The notes under the pieces: model-generated
What the model was told of the DNA's origin: nothing
Databases searched by the model: none
What the model saw: the letters and a program-made list of their open reading frames with translations, nothing else
Shown: positions 18,687 to 26,556 of the stretch, one piece after another
How the letters are laid out: each line of letters opens with the position of its first letter
Position numbering within the stretch: the first letter of the stretch is position 1
Assembly: GCF_011493005.1 (NCBI RefSeq)
Contig: NZ_CP049158.1
Coordinates: 1,674,001-1,738,000, forward strand
From: Caballeronia sp. SBC1
GTDB lineage: Bacteria > Pseudomonadota > Gammaproteobacteria > Burkholderiales > Burkholderiaceae
DNA length: 64,000 nucleotides
Direction: 5' to 3'
Made by a program: the position numbers and the translations under genes

Positions 18687-21275
18687 TCAGCGATGAAATG
18701 AAGCCAGCGTGATATCAGCTGGCTCAAGCGTTGCACCGGGCAGCACAACGTGCACCGTGCGCGTCTCACCGGGTTGCAAGTCGAAGTAGTTGTCGCTGAA
18801 AACAGTGGCTGGCTGCTGAGCCGAAAGATGTACGAAGTGATGGTAGCCAACACCTGTCAACGTTACGGACAGCGAGTGGTCATCGGCTATCTGCGCGTGC
18901 ATCTTCGGTTCGTCCGGAGAGAAGGGCAAGTCCTTGACCGGCGCGAAAAACAGGCGGTTGTCGGCGAATCGGTTTGAACGAACGACGAGCACCTTCGCGG
19001 GGTCCGCTGCCATGCGCGCGGTCTCGCCACGCCAGACCGCGCGGCTCTCGGTTGCCGGCACGCTTCCCGTGACAACTTCCTCCCACAGTGTCTTGCCGTC
19101 GAAATTCGTCATGGTCAAGGTCGACTCGAATTCGACCCTCTCACGCGTGTCATTGGTGACCCATAGTTCGATCACGCCATCGTCCAGCGTCCTGAACGAC
19201 CCAAGTACCGGCGCATAAGCGCGGGCGACGTAGAACCAGCTCGCCTTGCGCACGCGGTCGTAGTCAATCAGGCTCCAGCTAATGCCCGGCCAGCAGTCGT
19301 TGTATTGCCAGATCAGCGTGCCCGAACAATGCGGCTTGCGGCGACGATAGTGTTCAATACCGAACTTCAATCCCTCGGCCTGTACCAACTGGGTGAAGAC
19401 AACATATTGGCTGAGGGTGTCCGGCAAACCGGTCACCGGAATCAGCATCGCGTTCACCTTGTCTTGAGGGTGGTCCTTGATGCGGTTGAGGAAACCATCG
19501 CTGCCGAGCGACATCTGGTCAGGCGCGAGCCAGCGCGCCAGCGTGCTCTCGGCCGGCGACGCCTGGATGCCGAATTCGCTGACGAAACGCGCTTTGTCTT
19601 CGGCGTAACGGGTATAGGCCACTGCCTCCGGGCCGTGGCTGAAATCGCCCACCGGAAGCTCGTCGGGAACAGGCGGCAGTCCATGCCAGACCGTCCAGTT
19701 ATGGACATCGCCTGCACGCATGCTGTTGTGACTGGGACCACCGTAAGGGCTACCCGGCCAATAAGGCGTGGACGGATCGAGTGTCTTCAGTGCTTGCGGA
19801 ATCATCTGTTGGAAAAACAGATCGCCGGGATACGATGCATTCGACCCGGTCATCCGGGCGATGAACTGATGAACTGCCTGCCCCTCGTTGTTGCCGCACC
19901 ATAACGCCAGCGACGGATGATTTCGCAGCCGGGCAATTTGATGATCGACCTCACGCTGCACGCTTTCGACAAGAGCAGGTTCGTGCTCGGGATACGGCGC
20001 GCAGGCGAACATGAAGTCTTGCCAGACGAGCAGGCCCAGGCGATCACAGGCGTCGTAGAACGCATCGGCTTCGTACAGGCCGCCGCCCCACACGCGGATC
20101 ATGTTGACGTTCGCGGCGACCGCATCCGCGAGCAAGGCATCATGGTCCGCAGCAGTGGTTGCGCCAACGAACGAACTCGCCGGTATCCAGTTCACGCCGC
20201 GCGCGAAGATCGGCACGCCGTTCAGAATGAAGCGAAAGAAGTCACAGCTGGGTTCATCGGGATCCGCCGACGTGTCGAGCACGACGCTGCGAATGCCGAC
20301 CTTCAGCGTGCGCTGGTCCAGCCGCTGCGCCCCCTGCGTAAGTTCGACGCGCAATGTGTACAGCGAAGGTACACCGAGCTCGGGCGTCCACCATAAACTC
20401 GGTGTGTCGATGGCCGGCTGCCACGTCGCGGATCGGCTCGCCCCGTCAAACGTAAGCGTCGTGCCGGCGGCAAACGCACCGTCCGGATCAATCAACTCGA
20501 TCATCGCGCGCAGAGGCTCGCTCGAATCACTATCAGCGGCGAAGGCGTCAATGGTTATCGCAAGATCGATCCGGGCTACGGGTTCAATTGCAATCGTGCT
20601 AAAGCGGACATCCTGTATCACCGCGATTCGCTCGCGCTCCAGACGAACCGGGCGCCAGATGCCTACGCTGGGCAGTCGCGGACCCCAATCCCAGCCCCAG
20701 CCAAACTGCGCTTTTCGATGAAAATTGCGTTTCGATTCTTTGATCGGGTCTGCAATGATCTCCCAGGTTTCCATCGATTTGTCGGCCACCATCAGTGCAG
20801 GCGGAGTGAAACGGATCAGCAGCAGGTTCGGTTCGTCGTTACGCAGCAGCGAGCCGGCGTCAAAGCTAATCGCCGCGAACATGTTGTCGGTCTTGCCTAG
20901 AAGACTTCCGTTAAGCCAGATCGACGCATACGTGTCCAGGCCTTCGAACGTCAACATCAAACGTTCGCCGGGCCCTGGCTTCATGGCGGGAAATTGTGTA
21001 CGCCACCACCACTCACGGTCTTTCACCCACGCACAGGCGCCTTCGTTTTGCTCGGCAAAAGGATGAGGAATCCGGCCGGCAACGTGTAATGCCAGATAGG
21101 TGTCGCCGGGTGCAGAGGCAGGTATCCAGCCATCGCCGCCAGCGAACAGTTCCGCTGCCTCAACCTCGCCAGGCGCGTAATCCTTGATCTCCCAGTCGCC
21201 CAGCAAAACGTGCCCGACAGGGCCGGCGGTAGTCTCTGCCACTGTTTGTATTCCTCGCCCGTTCATGGATTGCAA
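18687..21275 (-). CDS. Beta-mannosidase, glycoside hydrolase family 2
   Basis: An 862-aa exo-beta-mannosidase that releases terminal beta-mannose. Domain order: N-terminal jelly-roll (WWWRTQF, GLDTYASIWLNG about residue 110), the GH2 immunoglobulin-like domain, then a TIM barrel. The barrel carries the acid/base WCGNNEGQ and the nucleophile-region FVSEFGIQA. The motif FGWGWDWGPRLPSVGIWRP is typical of GH2 mannosidases. It has no signal peptide, so it is predicted cytoplasmic. The annotated start is TTG at 21275; an ATG at 21266 is equally possible, and neither has a good ribosome site. A strong site belongs instead to a nine-codon ORF just upstream (see 21277-21306). It is convergent with the first TetR gene. 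Confidence 0.93.
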   Translation of the reverse strand: MQSMNGRGIQTVAETTAGPVGHVLLGDWEIKDYAPGEVEAAELFAGGDGWIPASAPGDTYLALHVAGRIPHPFAEQNEGACAWVKDREWWWRTQFPAMKPGPGERLMLTFEGLDTYASIWLNGSLLGKTDNMFAAISFDAGSLLRNDEPNLLLIRFTPPALMVADKSMETWEIIADPIKESKRNFHRKAQFGWGWDWGPRLPSVGIWRPVRLERERIAVIQDVRFSTIAIEPVARIDLAITIDAFAADSDSSEPLRAMIELIDPDGAFAAGTTLTFDGASRSATWQPAIDTPSLWWTPELGVPSLYTLRVELTQGAQRLDQRTLKVGIRSVVLDTSADPDEPSCDFFRFILNGVPIFARGVNWIPASSFVGATTAADHDALLADAVAANVNMIRVWGGGLYEADAFYDACDRLGLLVWQDFMFACAPYPEHEPALVESVQREVDHQIARLRNHPSLALWCGNNEGQAVHQFIARMTGSNASYPGDLFFQQMIPQALKTLDPSTPYWPGSPYGGPSHNSMRAGDVHNWTVWHGLPPVPDELPVGDFSHGPEAVAYTRYAEDKARFVSEFGIQASPAESTLARWLAPDQMSLGSDGFLNRIKDHPQDKVNAMLIPVTGLPDTLSQYVVFTQLVQAEGLKFGIEHYRRRKPHCSGTLIWQYNDCWPGISWSLIDYDRVRKASWFYVARAYAPVLGSFRTLDDGVIELWVTNDTRERVEFESTLTMTNFDGKTLWEEVVTGSVPATESRAVWRGETARMAADPAKVLVVRSNRFADNRLFFAPVKDLPFSPDEPKMHAQIADDHSLSVTLTGVGYHHFVHLSAQQPATVFSDNYFDLQPGETRTVHVVLPGATLEPADITLASFHR

Positions 21276-21276
21276 A

Positions 21277-21306
21277 TCAATGGCTGGCTGCTGACAGACG
21301 GTTCAT
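21277..21306 (-). other. Nine-codon upstream ORF before the beta-mannosidase
   Basis: An ATG at 21306 follows a strong GGGGAG site but reads MNRLSAASH and then TGA at 21279-21277. The mannosidase frame starts one or four codons later (TTG 21275 or ATG 21266). It could be a leader peptide that couples translation, or it could mark a one-base slip that separated the original start from the gene. Confidence 0.45.
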
Positions 21307-21344
21307 GAAATGTCTCCCCGCTTGTTACTTGATAGCAGCCAGAA

Positions 21345-21374
21345 TTTATAAGTCACTATACCGTGACTTATAAA
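21345..21374. promoter_or_regulatory. 30-bp perfect palindrome in the beta-mannosidase promoter
   Basis: Twelve-base arms TTTATAAGTCAC and GTGACTTATAAA with a 6-bp centre TATACC. It lies between the stop of the second TetR gene (21413) and the mannosidase start. AT-rich half-sites with promoter-like TATAAA suggest a repressor site overlapping the promoter. The adjacent TetR-family protein is the obvious candidate. Confidence 0.7.
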
Positions 21375-21412
21375 CGAGAGCAAATGGCACGATGAACTGA
21401 CGGCGCTCGGTT

Positions 21413-22060
21413 CTATCCGCGCAAGCCGCCTTCGCCGGCACCTTGAGCGACCGCTCGCATACCGGCCAGCGCAATCGTGGAATAGAGCTCGGCGACTTCG
21501 TCGAGGGATTTGACGCCCGTCTGCATGACGTCGACAGCGCCGGACATGGCAGCGAGCAGCATGCGAGTCACGATCTCCGCGACCGTCTTGTCGAGGCCCG
21601 TTTCCGTGGCGATCATCGCGGCCCAGTCGGCAACCGCAGCGTTCAGGATAGTGCTCGCGTAGTGCTCATGCGGGCCCTCGCCGTAGAGCAAGCGGCGCAA
21701 CAACGGCCCGCGCTCGGCGATTGTTGCCAGCCATAAGCGCGTATTGACTCGCAAGCGTTCTTCGAAGCTCGTAATCACGGGAAGCTCTGCATGGACACGT
21801 TGCCTCATGACCTCGAACTCACGTTCGACGAGTGCGCCTATGAGATCGTCGCGGTTCGTGAAGTATCGGTAGCCCAACCGCTTGTCGACGCTGGAGCGCG
21901 CCGCCACGGATTCCATGGTCACCGCCGACACCCCGCTCTCGACAATGATTTCCGCCGCCATGTCGAGAAAGCGCTCGCGCCGCTCAGCGCCGCTCAAGCG
22001 GCTGCGAGGCACATGGTCAGGATCGGGCGAGGCGGAGTTGGTTTTCACATCGGTTGCCAT
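21413..22060 (-). CDS. TetR-family transcriptional regulator (second)
   Basis: A 215-aa TetR repressor with the HTH at residues ~25-75 (SAVTMESVAARSSVDKRLGYRYF, helix-4 TNRDDLIGALVEREFE). The remaining all-helical ligand domain includes LLRRLLYGEGPHEHYAS. It lies directly upstream of the beta-mannosidase on the same strand, with the 30-bp palindrome in between, so it likely controls that gene and not its own promoter, where no copy of the palindrome is seen. The inducer is unknown. Confidence 0.88.
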   Translation of the reverse strand: MATDVKTNSASPDPDHVPRSRLSGAERRERFLDMAAEIIVESGVSAVTMESVAARSSVDKRLGYRYFTNRDDLIGALVEREFEVMRQRVHAELPVITSFEERLRVNTRLWLATIAERGPLLRRLLYGEGPHEHYASTILNAAVADWAAMIATETGLDKTVAEIVTRMLLAAMSGAVDVMQTGVKSLDEVAELYSTIALAGMRAVAQGAGEGGLRG

Positions 22061-22307
22061 TGTTGAGTTTTATCCAGCAGGACATGGTTGGGGCGCATTG
22101 TGCGGCCCGTCCGGTTCGTCGGTCCACGCAAACGAGCCAGAGTCAGCGGCGCCAATCCACGCGCTTGATCACATCCTATTCATCAGTACACCAAACATCA
22201 TCTATTCGGTCTTTGTCTTGTCCAGCAGCAAACCATCTATGCGTTCCCTAGCCTAACAGAATGTACTCGACCATAATGGATCTCCAAACTCGACCAGGAG
22301 ACTTCAG

Positions 22308-23057
22308 ATGGGCAAGCTCAGCGGAAAGTGACAGTGGTAACGGGCGCGAATAGCGGAATTGGCCTCGCGAAGGCAAAGCTTTTTGCGCAGGAAGGTGCGC
22401 GGGTTTTCATGAGCGGCCGGCGCCAGAAGGAACTCGATGCGGCCGTGGCCGAGGTTGGAGAAACCGCCCGCGGCATTCAGGGCGACGTATCCAGACTCGC
22501 GGACCTGGATCGTCTTTTTGCCGTCGTAAAAGACGAAGCAGGAACGATCGATGTCCTGTTCGCCAACGCCAGCGGTGGCGAATTTGCCGCGCTCGGCGAG
22601 ATCACGGAGGAACACTTCGATAAAACCTTCGCGACCAACGTAAAGGGTACGCTTTTCGCGGCGCAGAAGGCGCTTCCGCTGCTCAGGGACGGCGCCTCGG
22701 TCATTCTTACCGGATCGACTGCCGCGGTCACCGGCACCCCGTCATTCAGCGTCTACAGTGCGAGCAAGGCAGCGATCCGCAACTTTCGCGCGAAGCTGGA
22801 TCGTCGATCTCGCGCCGCGCAAGATCCGCGTTAACGTGCTCGCTCCGGGAGCAACCTCCACGCCGGGATGGCATGGCCTCGCCACCTCGGAAGAAGCGAG
22901 CAAGGAGATGATCAGGTTCGTGCAGACCACAACACCGCTTGGCCGCCTTGGCGCTCCCGCGGAGACCGCGAGTGCGGCATTGATCCTTGCTTCGGATGAC
23001 AGCAGCTTTGTCACCGGAAGCGAACCGTTCGTCGATGGTGGGTCCGCGCAGATCTAG
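22308..23057 (+). pseudogene. SDR-family oxidoreductase broken by two frameshifts
   Basis: Together the three frame segments give a full-length ~250-aa classical SDR. The first runs MGKLSGK from ATG 22308, behind an AGGAG site. One base appears missing at about 22326, after which the next frame carries VVTGANSGIG, NASGGE and the YSASKAA active site. Near 22786-22790 an extra base shifts to the third frame (FARSWIVDLAPRKIRVNVLA... SEPFVDGG), which ends at 23057. A GTG at 22328 could restart translation, but the second shift would still remove the C-terminus. It is a pseudogene unless both are sequencing errors. It is not linked to a recognisable pathway. Confidence 0.8.
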
Positions 23058-23177
23058 AGAACAAGCTGGTCGCGAATGGTCCACGACGCTGGAGCAATCT
23101 CCTCAAGGCGACCGTCACGAAGTGCCTCTCGTATTCCCGGGCACAGCATGTTCGGACGATGTGACTTTCAGAAAATA

Positions 23178-23195
23178 AAGCCCCCGAAGGGGCTT
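23178..23195 (-). terminator. Rho-independent terminator after the 155-aa hypothetical gene
   Basis: Stem AAGCCCC / GGGGCTT with loop CGAA. On the minus strand the hairpin is followed by TTATTTT, as expected for the gene ending at 23214. It sits between convergent transcription units. Confidence 0.75.
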
Positions 23196-23213
23196 GGAGA
23201 CGGCTGATTCTGA

Positions 23214-23681
23214 TCAGCTGAAATTAACCTGTGATCCCTGCAACGCGACTTGGTTGGCAAGGTTTGCAGGAGCCGGATAGGCGGTTCCAATATCCAAAGG
23301 CGTATTCCAACCGTAGCACCAAAGCCCGTTCAAAGCCTGATTATTCTCCAGTTCCACTGCGAGAGCAGCAGAGAAATTCGCGACGTTTGTCGCGCACGCG
23401 TAGATCAGGACCGTAGAGAAACCCGCAGGCACGTTCGCCGCCAAAATCGTCGCGATTTGACTATAAGTCCATCCCCAACCCTGTGCGTTGTCGTCGCCGA
23501 TTTCTGAATTGTTGCCGTGAGCACAAAGGCACAAAGGTTCGTTGGGCTGAAGCTGCGCAATTGTCCCTGCGAGATTGTTCGCAGCAGCTAGCACATTCAC
23601 GTTTCCCCATTGCGCAGCACCTGAACCTTGCGATTGAGCATATTGGACAATGTTTTGATCTGTGGTGCAAACGATAATCAT
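23214..23681 (-). CDS. Small protein with caspase/CHAT-like His-Cys arrangement (function unknown)
   Basis: I do not recognise the family. The start is placed at ATG 23681, which has AAGGA six bases upstream, giving 155 aa. A hydrophobic strand followed by His-Gly (LCLCAHGNN, His ~55) and a second strand followed by Ala-Cys (STVLIYACAT, Cys ~96) lie about 41 residues apart. This order and spacing is seen in clan-CD cysteine peptidases (caspases, CHAT domains). It has no signal peptide. It lies 184 bp downstream of another unrecognised gene on the same strand and has its own terminator. Peptidase activity is inference from pattern only. Confidence 0.6.
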   Translation of the reverse strand: MIIVCTTDQNIVQYAQSQGSGAAQWGNVNVLAAANNLAGTIAQLQPNEPLCLCAHGNNSEIGDDNAQGWGWTYSQIATILAANVPAGFSTVLIYACATNVANFSAALAVELENNQALNGLWCYGWNTPLDIGTAYPAPANLANQVALQGSQVNFS

Positions 23682-23865
23682 AAACAATCCTTCAATAGAT
23701 ATTTATGGCATTGATGTGGGCGCACCACTCAGTCTGTACGCCTAAGTGGCTACGCCCGATCATTTGATTTATTGGGAGCATTGAACAACGTATGGTGCGT
23801 CATGCGCCCCTATTCATCTTTTCCATTTCTCTTGAACAGAGAGCAGGGTGCGAGCCCGTACTGGA

Positions 23866-24615
23866 CTAACCGACCGCAATCCTCCGGGCATTGGCAGGCG
23901 CAACCGGAAGCATGCTGAATGGCCCCGACAATACGTAGGAGACGGTCGCGATCGCAGATGCGGCAAAATCAGCCGGGTCGAACGGAACGGTTGTCGAAAA
24001 CTCGCCTTGTGGAATGGCGGCGACATGTGTTTGAGACCGAATTGGGGCTGCCGAGGTTACGTTGGCCGTCATCTGATACGGCGCTCCAGACTGCGACGCC
24101 AACGTGATCCCGGCCGAATTCAGCGTTACGGACAAATCTGATGTTAGTTGCGACTCATGCGACAAGAAATTGCGCCCGTTCAGTCCCATGAGAATGACCG
24201 GATATCCCGGGTCCGCGACCGGAACAAGGGAGGCGGTGAACACACCCTTGGTCATCTTGTTGAAGTTCGTCAGAGGGACGCTGCTGTTCTGCGGGACATA
24301 AATCGCCTGCGAATAAAGAGGCAACGGACCCTTATTCACAGCATCCTGACCAGAAAGAAGCGGCTCCGGCGAAGTAACCGTCACGACCGCTGCGGCATTG
24401 CCCGAGCACTGCAAAGACGGAGGTTCGCCGGCTGCGCCAGTGAATGCCAATACCACCTGCGGCCCCCCTACCGTCCCTCCCAGTTTGAAGTGGTGTGGTG
24501 ACCCTTTACGATTCGGATCCCTTACTGTTGAGAACAAGTTTCCGATCAAATCTGCGATTGAAAACGCAACATCAACTGCTTGATGAACGTCGCCCTGAAT
24601 ATCCTCTAGTGACAT
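23866..24615 (-). CDS. Hypothetical protein, beta-strand-rich, partner of the caspase-like gene
   Basis: A 249-aa protein I do not recognise. A short amphipathic helical N-terminus (VHQAVDVAFSIADLIGNLFS) is followed by a region with alternating small/hydrophobic residues predicted to be mostly beta strand. It has no signal peptide, few charged residues and a single Cys (SLQCSGN). The start at 24615 has a GAGAGG-type site. Composition is richer in Ser, Thr and Asn than in neighbouring genes, and the surrounding DNA is less GC-rich, which could mean acquisition. Pairing with the downstream caspase-like gene is suggested by orientation only. Confidence 0.55.
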   Translation of the reverse strand: MSLEDIQGDVHQAVDVAFSIADLIGNLFSTVRDPNRKGSPHHFKLGGTVGGPQVVLAFTGAAGEPPSLQCSGNAAAVVTVTSPEPLLSGQDAVNKGPLPLYSQAIYVPQNSSVPLTNFNKMTKGVFTASLVPVADPGYPVILMGLNGRNFLSHESQLTSDLSVTLNSAGITLASQSGAPYQMTANVTSAAPIRSQTHVAAIPQGEFSTTVPFDPADFAASAIATVSYVLSGPFSMLPVAPANARRIAVG

Positions 24616-25129
24616 GATTTCGGCCCTCTCTTTTGTGGTTTGAGCGCGTACGGTAGCACGCTATTTTATTGTTCATATGAATATTTCATTTCACTGAATA
24701 ATCGAAATGATGTTCCATATTTCCGGGCCTTCGGGGTGGGTCGAAGCAGAGATGTAGGTACAACCAGTTGCGAAACCAACCGCGAATGGAAGTTAATACT
24801 CACTCACCCTTATCAGGATCAAAGCCGATTGAGAACGCTCGAAAAATGATTGGCCAGGCTGGCTGTGGCGAGGAAGAAAATAGCCGCGAAGTGTCAAATA
24901 CAACATGGCTGATTTGCAGAACAAGGTCTGGAACTGCGCGGTCATTCCAAGCGCCGGCCGCGTGGAAGGCTTAAACAAACCGTTGCCTGCTATCGCAGCT
25001 TCAAGGCATTTTCGAGCGGCCAGGCGTGTGTGTCGCCAATACATTACCGATAGGCTGCCCAATACTCAGTAAAATCGATCCCGCACGGGCAACGCCAACC
25101 TGCCGCCCATCCTGGATATTCCCGCTACT
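24616..25129. other. Intergenic region without recognisable features
   Basis: About 510 bp between divergent genes, AT-richer than the surroundings. I see no convincing small gene, RNA or repeat. It must hold the promoters for the 249-aa hypothetical gene and for the LRR-kinase gene. Confidence 0.5.
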
Positions 25130-26500
25130 GTGACAAGCACACTCGAACAACTTCGCACCGGACAACTTGCCGGTACCCAGCGACTGGCACTAACCTGCGG
25201 CCTGACCGAATTTCCACGCGAGATATTCGATCTGTCTGACACGCTGGAAGTCCTCGACCTGTCCGGCAATGCGCTTTCGTCGCTGCCCGACGATTTGCCG
25301 CGCCTGACGAATCTGCACACTATCTTCTGCTCGAACAATCAGTTCGTCGAGCTGCCCGAAGTCCTCGGGCGGTGCACGCAATTGAGCATGGTCGGGTTCA
25401 AGGCAAACCGCATACGCAAGGTATCAGGCGCTTCGCTACCGCCCAAACTTCGCTGGCTGATCCTCACTGACAATGAAGTTGAGGCGCTGCCGCCCGAGAT
25501 CGGAAACTGCACTCAGCTGCAAAAGCTGATGTTGGCGGGCAACCTGTTGCGCACGCTGCCAGTGGAGTTGGCGGAATGCTCTCGCCTCGAATTGATCCGG
25601 CTCTCGGCTAATCAGCTTACCGAACTGCCGGTCTGGGTGGCGTCCTTGCCCCGGCTATCGTGGCTGGCATGCGCGGGCAATCCATTCAACGAACAACTGG
25701 AAGCCAAGGCAATGACGGATACGCCTGTTGCCGATATCCCGTGGCAGGCGCTGGATCTGCAGCATCGGCTGGGTGAAGGTGCATCGGGCGTCATTCATCG
25801 AGCAGAACATCGGTCGGAATATCCGGCAATTAGCGATGGAACCCAGCCCGTCGCAGTCAAGCTATTCAAGGGCGCTGTGACCAGCGATGGTCTGCCGCAC
25901 TGCGAGATGGCTGCTTGCATTGCGGCGGGCGCACATCCCAATCTGATCCCGGTACTCGGCAAGATAGAAGGTCATCCCACTGGCGTCCATGGTCTCGTGA
26001 TGGAACTGATCAACCCGCAGCTCAGGAACCTTGCCGGGCCGCCGAGCCTCGAGTCCTGCACTCGCGATATCTATGACCTCGATACCCGCTTCGACCTGAC
26101 TTCGGCGCTAAGCGTTGCGCATGGAATCGCATCGGCCGCCCGGCATTTGCATCAGCAGGGCATCATGCATGGCGACCTGTACGCCCACAACATCCTGCAT
26201 GGCGGACAGGGGCAGGCGCTAATGGGAGATTTTGGCGCGGCGTCGTTTTATGCAACCGACGATCAAGCGCTGGCCCCCGCACTCCAGCGCCTTGAAGTAA
26301 GAGCGTTTGGTTGCTTGCTCGAAGAATTGATCGATCGATGCGATGTGCAAGAGTCCGCGCAAAGCAGCATGGCAGCGCTCGCAAGCCTGAAGAACGACTG
26401 CCTCAGCGAGCAGACCGGCGACCGGCCCCTGTTCGGCGACATCGTGAATACCTTGTCTGCGCTGAGGAATTCGCATCGGAACGAGGCAACTTCAAGTTAA
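25130..26500 (+). CDS. Leucine-rich-repeat protein kinase-like protein
   Basis: A 456-aa fusion. Residues ~20-190 hold about six LRR units (e.g. LEVLDLSGNALSSLPDDL, LQKLMLAGNLLRTLPVEL). They are followed by a eukaryote-like kinase domain with a glycine loop (LGEGASGVIHRA about 215), VAVKLFKG lysine, the catalytic loop HGDLYAHNIL (HGD replacing HRD) and DFG (MGDFGAASF). The start is GTG at 25130. No membrane segment is seen, so it is predicted cytoplasmic. LRR-kinase fusions of this size occur in Burkholderia and Pseudomonas; the substrate is unknown. It is followed 56 bp later by the hydroxyacid oxidase gene. Confidence 0.88.
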   Translation: MTSTLEQLRTGQLAGTQRLALTCGLTEFPREIFDLSDTLEVLDLSGNALSSLPDDLPRLTNLHTIFCSNNQFVELPEVLGRCTQLSMVGFKANRIRKVSGASLPPKLRWLILTDNEVEALPPEIGNCTQLQKLMLAGNLLRTLPVELAECSRLELIRLSANQLTELPVWVASLPRLSWLACAGNPFNEQLEAKAMTDTPVADIPWQALDLQHRLGEGASGVIHRAEHRSEYPAISDGTQPVAVKLFKGAVTSDGLPHCEMAACIAAGAHPNLIPVLGKIEGHPTGVHGLVMELINPQLRNLAGPPSLESCTRDIYDLDTRFDLTSALSVAHGIASAARHLHQQGIMHGDLYAHNILHGGQGQALMGDFGAASFYATDDQALAPALQRLEVRAFGCLLEELIDRCDVQESAQSSMAALASLKNDCLSEQTGDRPLFGDIVNTLSALRNSHRNEATSS

Positions 26501-26556
26501 ATTCAGGCGCTTTAAAACGTATACTCATTTCCCCGTTCCTGTAGCGAGAGAAAAAC

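Noticed and set aside
23866..24615. Gasdermin-type pore protein as identity of the 249-aa gene
   Set aside because: Size and genomic pairing fit, but no N-terminal cysteine or gasdermin motif is visible, so I leave it unnamed.
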